Shown in pieces: positions 44,930 through 54,138 of a stretch of 64,000 nucleotides of DNA. The notes under the pieces are model-generated. The model had not been told where the DNA came from. It saw nothing but the letters and a program-made list of their open reading frames with translations, and did no database searches. Within the stretch, counting starts at the first letter, position 1, and every line of letters begins with the position of its first letter. Source of the DNA: 38-11 sp964539975 (lineage in GTDB: Bacteria > Bacillota > Clostridia > Tissierellales > Dethiosulfatibacteraceae); assembly GCA_964539975.1 (NCBI GenBank), contig CAZIKK010000007.1, forward strand, positions 1 to 64,000, in the 5' to 3' direction. Position numbers and translations under genes: made by a program.

Positions 44930-46276
44930 TTGAGCAAATTATTTGGGACAGATGGTGTAAGAGGAATTGCCAATACAGAATTAACAAACAAACTCGCCTA
45001 TGAGCTAGGAAGAGTTGGGGGACATCAATTAACAAATGGCAAGAAACGACCCGTTATCATAGTTGGAAAAGATACCAGGATTTCATGTGATATGTTGGAG
45101 AGTGCGATCACAGCTGGGTTTTGTTCTGTTGGAATAGATGTCATGCAAGTTGGGGTGATTCCAACCCCAGGAGTGGCTTGTTTGGTACGAGAGATGAAAG
45201 CAGATGCAGGAGTAATGATTTCAGCTTCCCACAACCCATATGAATACAATGGGATTAAATTTTTCGATAAAAACGGATACAAACTAGCAGATGAAATCGA
45301 GGAAATAATTGAGCAAAAAATTCTAAGTGATGAGCCTATTGGGCCAGAAATCACCGGACACGATGTAGGACGAATTCTGCCTTATGTGACTGGACAAGAC
45401 GCCTATTTAACCTGCTTGAAAAAAACCATATCCAAAGACTTTTCAGGATTAAAAGTGGCACTGGACTGTGCAAACGGAGCTGCCTTCGAATTAGCGCCAA
45501 GGCTATTGGCTGATTTGGGAGCAAAAGTCTTCGTATCATACAACCAGCCTAATGGGATTAACATAAATGTTGATTGTGGATCCACTCACCCTAAAGCAAT
45601 TATTCAGTTGGTAAAGGACACAAATGCAGATTTAGGGTTGGCTTTTGATGGAGACGCAGATCGATTGATAGCGGTTGATAGCTCAGGTCAGATTGTTGAC
45701 GGAGATCATATCATGGCAATTTGTGGTAGTTTCATGAAGGAACAAGGCAAACTAAGCCATGATACAATTGTGGGGACAGTTATGAGCAACATGGGATTAG
45801 ATTTGTGCTTAAAAGAGAAAAATATACAGTTTATAAAAACACAAGTTGGCGACAGGTATGTATTAGAAGAAATGAAAACCAAAGGATACAAACTTGGCGG
45901 AGAGCAATCAGGCCATATCATTTTCTTGGATCATAACACAACAGGTGATGGTTTATTGACAAGCCTTAAATTGATGGAAGCTGTTGTGTCTCAAGGGAAA
46001 CCATTAAAAGATTTGTCGTGTATGATGACGACGATGCCTCAAGTGTTAGTGAATGCAAAAGTAGCCAATGAGAACAAGCATCGATACATAGAAGATGAAG
46101 TGATTAGGGAGTCGATCAATCAACTAGAATTAGAATTTGAAGGGAAAGGTCGAATTTTGATAAGGCCATCGGGTACGGAGCCACTTGTCCGTGTGATGAT
46201 TGAGGGTGAAAGAGAAGAAGTGATCAGCCAGAAAGCAATAGAGCTTAGTCAATTGATAGAAAGCAGACTAGGTTGA
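44930..46276 (+). CDS. glmM: Phosphoglucosamine mutase
   Basis: A 448-aa alpha-D-phosphohexomutase. LFGTDGVRG starts the fold, the catalytic phosphoserine is S100 in MISASHNPYEYNG, the Mg site is LAFDGDADRLI, sugar binding is KLGGEQSGHII and phosphate binding is RPSGTEPLVRVM. It converts glucosamine-6-phosphate to glucosamine-1-phosphate for peptidoglycan precursors. It starts with TTG at 44930, 8 bases after GGAGGG. A TATAAA box at 44898 may be part of its own promoter. Terminates probably at 46412-46444. Confidence 0.96.
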   Translation: MSKLFGTDGVRGIANTELTNKLAYELGRVGGHQLTNGKKRPVIIVGKDTRISCDMLESAITAGFCSVGIDVMQVGVIPTPGVACLVREMKADAGVMISASHNPYEYNGIKFFDKNGYKLADEIEEIIEQKILSDEPIGPEITGHDVGRILPYVTGQDAYLTCLKKTISKDFSGLKVALDCANGAAFELAPRLLADLGAKVFVSYNQPNGININVDCGSTHPKAIIQLVKDTNADLGLAFDGDADRLIAVDSSGQIVDGDHIMAICGSFMKEQGKLSHDTIVGTVMSNMGLDLCLKEKNIQFIKTQVGDRYVLEEMKTKGYKLGGEQSGHIIFLDHNTTGDGLLTSLKLMEAVVSQGKPLKDLSCMMTTMPQVLVNAKVANENKHRYIEDEVIRESINQLELEFEGKGRILIRPSGTEPLVRVMIEGEREEVISQKAIELSQLIESRLG

Positions 46277-46501
46277 TTAAATCAAATGGTTGACTTTTTT
46301 GACCCAATAATCTTTTTCAGTGATGTTGCAGATAGGACACTTTTTTACACCGAGTCTCTTATCTTTAATGAAGATAACTTTATTGGAGCAATAGGGACAC
46401 CACAATTGATTACCGGACAAAGAAACACAGTCCGGTTTTTTTTGATCAGGAGTCTTATTGAATTGAACAAGCCGGAATAGGGATAACTGTTCAGATATCA
46501 T
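46277..46501 (-). CDS. Small zinc-ribbon protein of unknown function
   Basis: A 74-aa protein with two Cys pairs, CPYC and CPIC, 20 residues apart, a zinc-ribbon arrangement. The start (first base 46501) is backed by AGGTGA 4 bases upstream and a promoter at 46519-46547, so I treat it as a real gene. Its stop codon abuts the glmM stop on the other strand. I do not recognise a named family; similar short ribbons bind nucleic acid or proteins. Confidence 0.6.
   Translation of the reverse strand: MISEQLSLFRLVQFNKTPDQKKPDCVSLSGNQLWCPYCSNKVIFIKDKRLGVKKCPICNITEKDYWVKKVNHLI
46412..46444 (+). terminator. Plus-strand terminator of glmM inside the opposite gene
   Basis: ACCGGAC (46412-46418) and GTCCGGT (46430-46436) form a 7-bp stem with an 11-base loop, followed by seven T residues. 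It lies 136 bases after the glmM stop, within the coding region of the minus-strand zinc-ribbon gene. Confidence 0.7.
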
Positions 46502-46518
46502 TTGTTCACCTCAAACTA

Positions 46519-46547
46519 ATTTTAATTGACCGTAGCCATAAAGACAA
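46519..46547 (-). promoter_or_regulatory. Promoter of the zinc-ribbon gene
   Basis: Read on the minus strand: TTGTCT (46547-46542), a 17-base spacer and TAAAAT (46524-46519), ending 18 bases before the start codon. Confidence 0.5.
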
Positions 46548-46615
46548 GCATAAATTGTGAAACAACGGTTAAAGACAAAGAAATGCCAAAAACAAGAGCG
46601 ATAGATGGATATTTC

Positions 46616-46643
46616 TTGAAAAAAAATAAGAAGAGGGTATAAT
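46616..46643 (+). promoter_or_regulatory. Promoter of the LacI-family gene
   Basis: TTGAAA (46616-46621), a 16-base spacer and TATAAT (46638-46643), 47 bases before the start codon. Confidence 0.7.
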
Positions 46644-46690
46644 ATAGGAAAACAGGAAAACAAAAGAAAAAAATAGAGAGGGTGAGTTGC

Positions 46691-47692
46691 ATGGTTACGA
46701 TTAAAGATGTAGCAAGGTTGTCGGGTGTTTCGATTTCAACAGTTTCAAGAGTGATTAATGATTCTAAACCTGTCAGCCCAGAGGTGCGTAAAAAAGTACT
46801 GAAGGTAATTGAAGAAACTGGTTATAGACCCAATGATGTGGCAAGAAGTTTGGTAACAAGAAGGTCCTATTTAATAGGCGTTATAGTAAATGATCTTTCA
46901 AATTCATATATTGCTGAAATGGTAAAAGGAATCGAAGAAGTTGGCAAGATGTACAACTATGACATTCTATTGTGTAGTTCTTATTACGACAAGGAAGCTC
47001 AAAAGAAACATCTGTCCTTACTAAACAGAAAACAAGCAGAAGGCATTATACTTATTGGCTACCATTTCGATGACGATGTGATTAACGAAGTGAACCAATA
47101 TAACAAACACGCGATGTATTTTAGTAGAGATATTACAAATGATGCCATAGAATATGTAAAAATCGATGGATTTTTGGCAGCTGCAGAGATGACAAAACAT
47201 TTGATAGATGAGGGACATACAAGAATAGCGTATTTATCTGACTTTGGCGAGGATTCCAGCCACGAAATGGAAAAAATGAAAGGCTACAAGAAAGCACTGG
47301 AGGAGCACTACATTGAAGACTCAAAAATTTTTGTTGCGGGTGGGAGAAGATACAGCGATGGTTACAAGATAGCCACAAGAATTATGGCGGAGATTAAAAC
47401 GTTTACAGCTGTGTTTTGCACCAACGATGAATTAGCCATTGGTTTGATTAATCACCTTCAAGATGCAGGTTACCGTGTTCCTGAAGACATTTCAGTTGTA
47501 GGATATGGAAATTTCAAAGAAAGTCAATTTGTCAGGCCGACCTTGACAACAATTGCAGAACCCTTTTATGATATAGGAGCGGTTACAGTTAGAGCTTTGA
47601 TAAAAAAAATCGAAGGCAAGAAAGATGCTGATACAAAAATTGAGTTGCCTTATAGTTTGATTAAGAGAAATAGCGTCAAAAACATAAAGTAG
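46691..47692 (+). CDS. LacI/PurR-family transcriptional regulator
   Basis: A 333-aa regulator. The N-terminal helix-turn-helix and hinge are TIKDVARLSGVSISTVSRVI and NDVARSLVTRRS; a periplasmic-binding-protein-like effector domain follows (LIGVIVNDLSNSYIAEMVKG; VFCTNDELAIGLINHLQDAG). The effector is probably a sugar or nucleobase but no sugar genes lie nearby, so its targets are elsewhere or unknown. ATG at 46691 follows GAGAGGGTGA; a GTG at 46682 is less well placed. Confidence 0.92.
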   Translation: MVTIKDVARLSGVSISTVSRVINDSKPVSPEVRKKVLKVIEETGYRPNDVARSLVTRRSYLIGVIVNDLSNSYIAEMVKGIEEVGKMYNYDILLCSSYYDKEAQKKHLSLLNRKQAEGIILIGYHFDDDVINEVNQYNKHAMYFSRDITNDAIEYVKIDGFLAAAEMTKHLIDEGHTRIAYLSDFGEDSSHEMEKMKGYKKALEEHYIEDSKIFVAGGRRYSDGYKIATRIMAEIKTFTAVFCTNDELAIGLINHLQDAGYRVPEDISVVGYGNFKESQFVRPTLTTIAEPFYDIGAVTVRALIKKIEGKKDADTKIELPYSLIKRNSVKNIK

Positions 47693-47706
47693 TAGGAAGT
47701 GAAGGA

Positions 47707-47877
47707 ATGTTATCAAAAGAAAAAATTCAAAGAATTAATTTTTTAGCTAAAAAGTCAAAGACAGAAATGCTTTCAGAAACTGAAAAAAAAGAACAGGCAC
47801 AATTAAGGAAAGAATACTTAGAAAATTTAAGAAAATCTGTCAAAAATCAATTAGACAATATTGAAATTGTGGACTAG
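47707..47877 (+). CDS. DUF896/YnzC-family small cytosolic protein
   Basis: A 56-aa protein starting MLSKEKIQRINFLAKKSKTE and continuing with LSETEKKEQAQLRKEYL, the two-helix DUF896 pattern (Bacillus YnzC/YneF-like UPF0291). Function is unknown; some members are linked to the SOS or stress response. ATG at 47707 follows GAAGTGAAGGA. It lies 14 bases after the LacI gene and before a strong terminator, so it is probably co-transcribed. Confidence 0.88.
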   Translation: MLSKEKIQRINFLAKKSKTEMLSETEKKEQAQLRKEYLENLRKSVKNQLDNIEIVD

Positions 47878-47908
47878 GCAACTATCGCAACGAAGGACAT
47901 ACTGTGAG

Positions 47909-47956
47909 AAAAACTCTTCTTGAAACCAGATGAAAAACGGCTCAAGGAGAGTTTTT
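47909..47956. terminator. Bidirectional terminator between DUF896 and the amidase gene
   Basis: AAAAACTCTTCTTGA (47909-47923) pairs with TCAAGGAGAGTTTTT (47942-47956), 15 bp with one G-T pair. T-runs follow on each strand. On the minus strand the stem begins at the amidase's stop codon. Confidence 0.88.
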
Positions 47957-49379
47957 ATGGTTTAAAAAAGAAATAGTCGAGGATTCCATCAACGATATTT
48001 TGAGCGATTGCTTCTTGATAGGAGTGGTTGGAGATATTTGTTTCTTCCCATGGATTGGAAATGAAACCTATTTCTATCAAAGCGGCAGGAACATGCGTGC
48101 TTCTAAGTACTTCAAAGTTACGATTGTGGGTCCCATCGCCATAAACAGAATGATTCATGACGATGCTACTATAAATTTTATGAGCCAACCGAGAACTCTC
48201 AGCACCAGAGCGATTGTTTCTTGTGTCATAATAAGTGGACATCCCAAAATAATTTCTATCATTCAAAGCATTGTGATGAATGCTGACCAAAATATCAGCT
48301 TGATAGTCAGTTGCTATGTCTGCTCTCTCGCTATTAGACAGATAGGTATCGGTACTTCTGGTTAATATGACATGGGCACCATTTGATTCCAAAAGGGATT
48401 GGACTTTAAGAGCAACTGACAAATTCACAGTTTTTTCAAATATTCCAGAAGGGCCAATAGCTCCAGGGTCTCTGCCACCGTGACCAGGGTCTAATACAAT
48501 GGTTGAATCATGGAGGGGATTGAATGATTTCAAGTAATCCATGTGAGAGAAACCGAGTTGTCCGTTTGGAGCAAGCACCAAGTTCCAATCATCAACAACA
48601 GCCAACACTTGGACAGGAGTTCCTGTAGGAAGGATTTGCATAATGGTGCCATTTAGGCTTGGTGAAGAACGAAGTCTTAGGTTGTCGGTTGTGTGTTTAA
48701 ATGGTTCTGTGCCCAGATCATTAAAAGATGAATCAAAAGAGGTTAACCACCCAGCGATATAGGCGTTCTGTTGGTTAGATAGTATCCCAAACCAACCATT
48801 TTTATATGAATGAACAGGAAGGACATCACCAGAGTAACTTAAACCAATCACAGAACTGGTTAATGAAGGGGATTCTCTTAAATTGACAACAGCTTCCTCA
48901 ACGACCAAATGATTGCCTTTAGGTAGTTTAACATCTCCGTACCAACTAGCGACATATCCTTGAATACCATTATAAGTTACAATGTGCCAGCTGTGGTAGG
49001 TATCGACATAGTCTGCTACAGCGTCGGGCGGCATCTGCCCGATAATTAAGGATGATGTTGTGGGAGAACGTCGGATATTCAAGTTGCTTCCACAGGTGTT
49101 ATGAAAAACCATGGCGGGTAGAGGGTTGATTATTCTTGAGTGAACCCAACCTGACTGACCACTTGGGGAGACAACCTGAAAGAAATCATTTTTTCTATCC
49201 AGAATCTTTAATTGGGTGCCTTTGTCTAAGACTTCAATAACGGTGCTGTCTAACTTGCTTGAAGCAAGCAATCCTGACTGATGATATTTAACATGACCTC
49301 TTTCTACGGCACTGGCATTTAAACCAAGCCCAAACAGGAAAGTAAAGGAGAGGATAGTCAATAAGAACACTTTTTTCAT
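47955..49379 (-). CDS. Secreted N-acetylmuramoyl-L-alanine amidase with SH3b repeats
   Basis: A 474-aa cell-wall hydrolase. Signal peptide of about 24 residues (MKKVFLLTILSFTFLFGL, cleavage after NASA). About four bacterial SH3 domains follow (residues ~28-290; e.g. NLNIRRSPTTSSLIIGQ, VNLRESPSLTSSVIG, NLRLRSSPSLNGTIM). The C-terminal Amidase_3 domain has the zinc and catalytic motifs LDPGHGGRDPGAIG, E in FEKTVNL, SIHHNA and LIEIGFISNP. It cuts the bond between muramic acid and L-Ala of peptidoglycan. Start backed by GGAGGACTCC-type site on the minus strand. Possible minus-strand promoter: TTGTTT-17-TATAAT at 49452-49424. Confidence 0.93.
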   Translation of the reverse strand: MKKVFLLTILSFTFLFGLGLNASAVERGHVKYHQSGLLASSKLDSTVIEVLDKGTQLKILDRKNDFFQVVSPSGQSGWVHSRIINPLPAMVFHNTCGSNLNIRRSPTTSSLIIGQMPPDAVADYVDTYHSWHIVTYNGIQGYVASWYGDVKLPKGNHLVVEEAVVNLRESPSLTSSVIGLSYSGDVLPVHSYKNGWFGILSNQQNAYIAGWLTSFDSSFNDLGTEPFKHTTDNLRLRSSPSLNGTIMQILPTGTPVQVLAVVDDWNLVLAPNGQLGFSHMDYLKSFNPLHDSTIVLDPGHGGRDPGAIGPSGIFEKTVNLSVALKVQSLLESNGAHVILTRSTDTYLSNSERADIATDYQADILVSIHHNALNDRNYFGMSTYYDTRNNRSGAESSRLAHKIYSSIVMNHSVYGDGTHNRNFEVLRSTHVPAALIEIGFISNPWEETNISNHSYQEAIAQNIVDGILDYFFFKP

Positions 49380-49478
49380 GGAGGACTCCTAAGAAAATTA
49401 GTAAATAATAAAAAGATAATTATATTATAATGAAAACGACCAGTTTAAACAATAGATAAACTCAATGAAAGACTATTC

Positions 49479-49550
49479 TTGATAGAAAAGGACAGCTATT
49501 ATATAATAAGATAGTTTCAGTTTGAGAAAAGCTTTAAAATATGCTAGACT
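49479..49550 (+). promoter_or_regulatory. Tandem promoters of the gltX operon
   Basis: P1: TTGATA (49479-49484), 17 bases, TATAAT (49502-49507). P2: TTGAGA (49522-49527), 17 bases, TAGACT (49545-49550). P2 is weaker but well spaced. No T-box leader is present between them and gltX. Confidence 0.65.
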
Positions 49551-49604
49551 ATCCATCACACAGTGGAAAGAAAGTATTTAAATTCAGTAACTTTGGAGGA
49601 ATTG

Positions 49605-51086
49605 ATGAGTATTAGAGTTAGATTTGCACCCAGTCCAACAGGATATGTGCATATTGGTAGCTTGAGAACAGCATTGTACAATTATTTATATGCAAAACAA
49701 AACAAGGGAGCGTTTGTTCTAAGAATTGAGGATACAGATAGAAGCCGATATGTGGAAGGTGCTTTGGAAAACTTGCTTGAAGCTTTAAACTGGGCAAGTA
49801 TTTCATATGACGAAGGTGTTTTTCTTGAAAATGGGAAAATGATAGAAAAGGGTCAATACGGACCATACACCCAATCTGAAAGATTGGATATTTATCAAGA
49901 ATATATAAAGAAACTTTTAGATCAAAGACATGCTTATCATTGTTTTTGCTCAAAAGAAAGATTGGATGAAGTTAGAGGGATTCAAAAATCTAAAGGCTTA
50001 ACTCCGATGTACGATCGTCATTGTTTAGGATTATCCGAAGAAGAAGTCGACGAGAAACTTATAAAGGGAGATCCATATGTAATTCGACTTAAAGTGCCTG
50101 AGCGTGAAAGCATACAATTCAATGATCTAGTGCGTGGCCAAATTGCAATAGATTCTTCAGAAATCGATGACCAAGTGCTGATTAAGTCAGACGGATTTCC
50201 AACCTATCATTTTGCAGTAGTGGTGGATGACCATCTAATGAGAATCACACACATTGTTCGAGGAGAAGAGTGGTTGACGTCTACACCTAAACAAGTTGCT
50301 TTGTATAAATATTTTGGGTGGGAAGTGCCTCAGTTTGTTCATTTGCCAACTGTCTTGAATAAAGACAAGAAAAAACTTAGCAAACGTCAAGGGGATGTTT
50401 CTGTATCTGATTTTAAGCAAAAGGGGTATTTGCCTGAAGCTTTGATTAACTATTTGGCGCTTGTTGGATGGAGCCCTAAAGACAATCAAGAAATTTTCAG
50501 CATGGAAGAACTAGTGAAAGAGTTTTCTTTTCAACGCGTCTCAAACACAGGGGGTGTGTTTGACATAGAAAAACTCAATTGGGTGAACAACCAACATATC
50601 AAAAAGACAGGGAATGAGAGGCTTTTCGACTTGTGTCTCAAAGAGTTTGTGGCGTATGGAAAAGAAGATAAAGACACAATTATTGCGAAAAAAGACTGGT
50701 ATTGTGACATCATTGAGTTGGTTAAGGAAAAATTAGACTATTTGTCTCAAATTAAAGATCATATAGAAATTTTCTTTGGTGAAGAAGTGACCTTTGAGGA
50801 TGAAACCGTTATAGATGTGCTCCAGCAAGAACATGTCAAGCGGTTGCTAAACGCATTTCGATCAAAATTGATGAATGTAAAAGAAGTGGATAGTGACTTT
50901 GCGTCTACCGTTTTCAATGAATTGAAAAAGGAAACAGGTGCGAAAGGAAAAGCTCTTTTCATGCCAATAAGAGCGGCTGTAACGGGGCAATTGCATGGAT
51001 CCGACTTAGGAAGGATTTTTGTGATCCTGGGTAAAAATGCGATGCTTAAGAGAATAGAATATGTACTAGATGCATTGGAAGAATAG
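49605..51086 (+). CDS. gltX: Glutamyl-tRNA synthetase
   Basis: A 493-aa class I aminoacyl-tRNA synthetase. FAPSPTGYVHIGSLRTAL contains the HIGH motif (H16-I-G-S), and KKLSKRQGDVSV is the KMSKS equivalent. A C-terminal anticodon-binding helical domain follows. Whether it is discriminating for tRNA-Glu or also charges tRNA-Gln cannot be read here. ATG at 49605 follows GGAGG; upstream in-frame codons are leader. It leads the gltX-cysS-mrnC-rlmB-yacP run. Confidence 0.96.
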   Translation: MSIRVRFAPSPTGYVHIGSLRTALYNYLYAKQNKGAFVLRIEDTDRSRYVEGALENLLEALNWASISYDEGVFLENGKMIEKGQYGPYTQSERLDIYQEYIKKLLDQRHAYHCFCSKERLDEVRGIQKSKGLTPMYDRHCLGLSEEEVDEKLIKGDPYVIRLKVPERESIQFNDLVRGQIAIDSSEIDDQVLIKSDGFPTYHFAVVVDDHLMRITHIVRGEEWLTSTPKQVALYKYFGWEVPQFVHLPTVLNKDKKKLSKRQGDVSVSDFKQKGYLPEALINYLALVGWSPKDNQEIFSMEELVKEFSFQRVSNTGGVFDIEKLNWVNNQHIKKTGNERLFDLCLKEFVAYGKEDKDTIIAKKDWYCDIIELVKEKLDYLSQIKDHIEIFFGEEVTFEDETVIDVLQQEHVKRLLNAFRSKLMNVKEVDSDFASTVFNELKKETGAKGKALFMPIRAAVTGQLHGSDLGRIFVILGKNAMLKRIEYVLDALEE

Positions 51087-51102
51087 AAGGAGCGTGTCGA
51101 AT

Positions 51103-52503
51103 TTGAAACTTTACAATACACTAACGAGAAAAAAAGAGGTCTTCCATCCCATCAAACCGGGAGAGGTCAAGATGTACGTATGTGGGCCCACAGTTTACAA
51201 TTATATACATGTTGGCAATGCAAGACCTGCCGTTGTTTTTGATATCTTGAGAAGATATTTCAAATACAAAGGTTACAAGGTGTCTTATGTTGTGAACTTT
51301 ACAGACATAGATGACAAGTTGATTAACAAAGCGGTTGAGGAAAACACAACAGTTGAGGTGTTGGCTGAAAAATATATTGAAGAGTATCAAAAAGATGTTA
51401 ATGGGTTAAATGTCTTGACAAGTGAAACCATCCATCCAAGAGCAACAGAGTACATAGGAAGCATGGTGAAATTCATCAAAGCGTTGGAAGATAAAGATTA
51501 CGCTTACTCTGTAGATGGAAATGTGTATTTCGACACAACCAAGTTGATAGATTATGGCAAATTATCTAGAAAAAAAATGGAAGATTTGGTTTCAGGTGCA
51601 CGAGTTGACGTAAATGATGAGAAACGAGCGGCATCAGATTTTGTATTATGGAAAAAAGAAAAGCCAGGAGAACCTTCATGGGAGAGCCCTTGGGGAAAAG
51701 GGCGACCAGGATGGCACATTGAATGTTCAGTAATGACAAGAGAGATTTTAGGAGATACCATTGATATTCATGCAGGTGGAGAAGACTTGCAATTCCCTCA
51801 TCATGAGAACGAAATCGCCCAAAGTGAATCGTTGACAGGAAAACCCTTCGCTAACTACTGGCTGCACAATGCCATGGTAAATATCGATAATGAAAAAATG
51901 AGCAAATCACTAAACAATTTCTTTACTGTAAGAGAAGTGAGCGAGGAATATGATCTTGAAATTTTGAGATTTTTCATTTTGTCAGGGCATTATCGCAAAC
52001 CCATTAATTATAGTCGCGAAACCATCCAACAGTCAAAAGCATCCTTGGAAAGGTTATACAATGTAAAAAGAAAACTGACCTATCTGAAAGAAAGAAACCA
52101 GAAAGGTGACATTGACCAAAGAATTTTGGGACAGCTGATGAAGCACAAAGAATCTTTTGAAATGGCCATGGAGGATGACCTTAACACAGCAGATGCTTTG
52201 ACTGCGTTATTTGACATTTCAAAAACAATTAATTCGACAGTTGATGAATCAACTTCAGTTGAGACTGTAGAAATAGCCATAGAAGTCTACATGAAATTGG
52301 CAACGGTCTTAGGAATTCTCTATAAAAATACGGAGACAGAACTCTCGGAAAAAGCTCAGAATCTCATTGAAAAAAGAACAAAGGCAAGAAAAAGCAAGGA
52401 TTTCCAACTTGCAGATAAATTACGAGATGAGTTGTTGGAAATGGGGATAGAAGTGGAAGATACGAGAGATGGGGTCAAATGGAAAAGAATAAATCAGAGT
52501 TGA
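51103..52503 (+). CDS. cysS: Cysteinyl-tRNA synthetase
   Basis: A 466-aa class I synthetase. Zinc ligand C27 in MYVCGPTVYNYIHVGNARP, which also holds the HIGH motif (HVGN); further ligands in WHIECSVM and HHENE; KMSKSLNN is the second signature. It starts with TTG at 51103 after AAGGAGCGTG; GTG 51094 is an alternative. Follows gltX by 16 bases and overlaps mrnC by 25. The cysE gene often found between gltX and cysS is absent. Confidence 0.95.
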   Translation: MKLYNTLTRKKEVFHPIKPGEVKMYVCGPTVYNYIHVGNARPAVVFDILRRYFKYKGYKVSYVVNFTDIDDKLINKAVEENTTVEVLAEKYIEEYQKDVNGLNVLTSETIHPRATEYIGSMVKFIKALEDKDYAYSVDGNVYFDTTKLIDYGKLSRKKMEDLVSGARVDVNDEKRAASDFVLWKKEKPGEPSWESPWGKGRPGWHIECSVMTREILGDTIDIHAGGEDLQFPHHENEIAQSESLTGKPFANYWLHNAMVNIDNEKMSKSLNNFFTVREVSEEYDLEILRFFILSGHYRKPINYSRETIQQSKASLERLYNVKRKLTYLKERNQKGDIDQRILGQLMKHKESFEMAMEDDLNTADALTALFDISKTINSTVDESTSVETVEIAIEVYMKLATVLGILYKNTETELSEKAQNLIEKRTKARKSKDFQLADKLRDELLEMGIEVEDTRDGVKWKRINQS

Positions 52504-52883
52504 ATCCAAGTCTGTTATCACCTCTTCAATTAGCGTATGTTGGCGATGCGGTCTATGAATTGATGGTGCGTAGTTACTTGATTAAAAAACATGACATGAA
52601 CGTAAACGATTTACATCGAAGAGCGATAGACTTTGTAAAGGCCGAAGCTCAAGCGAGGTCATATCGTTGGATAGAGCCAGATTTGACAAAAGAAGAAATG
52701 AGAATTTTCAAAAGAGGCAGAAATGCAAAGTCATTAACAGTGGCGAAAAATGCCAAATTGATAGACTATAAATATGCGACGGGATTCGAAGCTTTGTTTG
52801 GCTATTTGCATTTGTCGGGACAAACCGATAGGATGACAGAATTGTTTGAAAAAATATTAGAAAGTGAATTGAGGCAGATATGA
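52479..52883 (+). CDS. mrnC: Mini-ribonuclease III
   Basis: A 134-aa RNase III catalytic domain without the RNA-binding domain. LAYVGDAVYELMVRSYL is the signature helix with the metal Asp, and GFEALFGYLHL holds the second acidic site. MrnC matures 23S rRNA ends in Bacillus. Its start lies inside cysS. Confidence 0.94.
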   Translation: MEKNKSELNPSLLSPLQLAYVGDAVYELMVRSYLIKKHDMNVNDLHRRAIDFVKAEAQARSYRWIEPDLTKEEMRIFKRGRNAKSLTVAKNAKLIDYKYATGFEALFGYLHLSGQTDRMTELFEKILESELRQI

Positions 52884-53614
52884 GAACCATTATAGGAAAA
52901 AACCCAGTTTGTGAAGTGATAAAAAGTGGGAAAAGAATTGAGAAGATCTACTTTTTAAAGGAAAAACAGAAAGCAATTCTACCATATGAATTAGAAGCAA
53001 TCCTCCAAGAAAAAGGCGTTAACATAGACTATATAAGTAAAAAAAGGCTGGATAAATTAGCGAATGAAGGCAATCACCAAGGAGTGGTTGCTGTTGTGGA
53101 AGACTTCAAGTACAGCACACTGGAAGAGGTGCATGAAAAAGCCAATCAACAAGGTAAAGCGCCGTTCATCATAATTTTGGATGGCATCACAGACGTGCAT
53201 AATCTTGGAGCAATTATCAGAAGCGCTGAGTGTGCAGGAGTGGATGGGATATTAATTCCGGAAAGGCGATCTGCGCAGATCAATGAGACAGTTGCAAAAA
53301 CTTCAGCTGGTGCTTTAGAACACATGTCAATTGTTAGAGTAGGCAACATTAATCAGTCCATTCAAGAGTTAAAAGATCTTGGGTATTGGGTTTATGGTGC
53401 AGACATGTCTGGAGATGCTGTTTATTACGAAGAGCAATATGACACAGCAGTAGCCATAGTGATAGGTGGAGAAGGGAAAGGGATTGCCAAACTTACTAGA
53501 GAGCGGTGTGACCGAATTGTAGAAATCCCAATGATTGGAAAAGTCAATTCGTTGAATGCCTCTTGTGCGGCTACTTTGCTGATCTATGAAGTATTGAGAC
53601 AGAGGAATAAGTGA
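52880..53614 (+). CDS. rlmB: 23S rRNA (guanosine-2'-O)-methyltransferase RlmB-type, SpoU family
   Basis: A 244-aa SpoU/TrmH-family methyltransferase. An N-terminal L30e-like substrate-binding domain (IIGKNPVCEVIKSGKRIEKI) precedes the knotted SAM-binding domain: NLGAIIRSAECAGVDGILIP, IVIGGEGKGIA and VNSLNASCAATLLIYE. It methylates a 23S rRNA guanosine or a related target. It overlaps mrnC by 4 bases, and its stop codon overlaps the next start by 1. Confidence 0.92.
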   Translation: MRTIIGKNPVCEVIKSGKRIEKIYFLKEKQKAILPYELEAILQEKGVNIDYISKKRLDKLANEGNHQGVVAVVEDFKYSTLEEVHEKANQQGKAPFIIILDGITDVHNLGAIIRSAECAGVDGILIPERRSAQINETVAKTSAGALEHMSIVRVGNINQSIQELKDLGYWVYGADMSGDAVYYEEQYDTAVAIVIGGEGKGIAKLTRERCDRIVEIPMIGKVNSLNASCAATLLIYEVLRQRNK

Positions 53615-54138
53615 TGTTCATTGGGAGAGAGTATCTTTTTGTGGATGGTTACAACATTATCAATGCATGGCAACCGTTACAAGTATTAGCGCAAGAAAAC
53701 TTAGAAATGGCAAGAGAAGAATTGATCAATAGGATGATTGAGTATCAGGTTGTGAGAGATATCAACCTGATCATTGTTTTTGATGCGTATAAAGTGAAAG
53801 GAACCAACAAGAAGATTGAGAAACATGGGCAGGTAGAAGTGGTCTTTACAAAAGAAAATGAAACAGCTGATACCTATATAGAAAGAAGAATCACAGAGAT
53901 AGGGCAATATAGAAAAGTGACAGTGGCTACCTCTGATGGCATGTTGCAGCAACTAGTTATGTCTCGTGGAGGATTGCGCATGTCAGCCAGAGAGTTGTAT
54001 CATTTATTGCAAGATCTTAAGAATGAAATAGAACGGAAACGTCAAAAACTTGCCGAAAACAGCATAAATTTCAGGGCTACACTGGATGCGGATACAATTG
54101 AACAATTAAAGAAATTGATCAAGGAAGAAAAGGGATAG
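53614..54138 (+). CDS. yacP: NYN-domain RNase (YacP/Rae1 family)
   Basis: A 174-aa PIN-like NYN nuclease. YLFVDGYNIINAWQPL and IIVFDAY carry the first acidic residues, NETADTYIERRITEIG the second and VATSDGMLQQLV the third. The Bacillus homologue Rae1 cuts mRNA on the ribosome. Helical C-terminal tail. The last gene of the gltX run, followed at once by a terminator. Confidence 0.92.
   Translation: MFIGREYLFVDGYNIINAWQPLQVLAQENLEMAREELINRMIEYQVVRDINLIIVFDAYKVKGTNKKIEKHGQVEVVFTKENETADTYIERRITEIGQYRKVTVATSDGMLQQLVMSRGGLRMSARELYHLLQDLKNEIERKRQKLAENSINFRATLDADTIEQLKKLIKEEKG

Noticed and set aside
48000..48365. Open frame on the plus strand opposite the amidase gene
   Set aside because: No ribosome site or family resemblance; the minus-strand amidase has complete motifs.
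49380..49604. T-box riboswitch before the tRNA-synthetase genes
   Set aside because: No specifier-loop stem, T-box sequence or leader terminator; the region is mostly two promoters.
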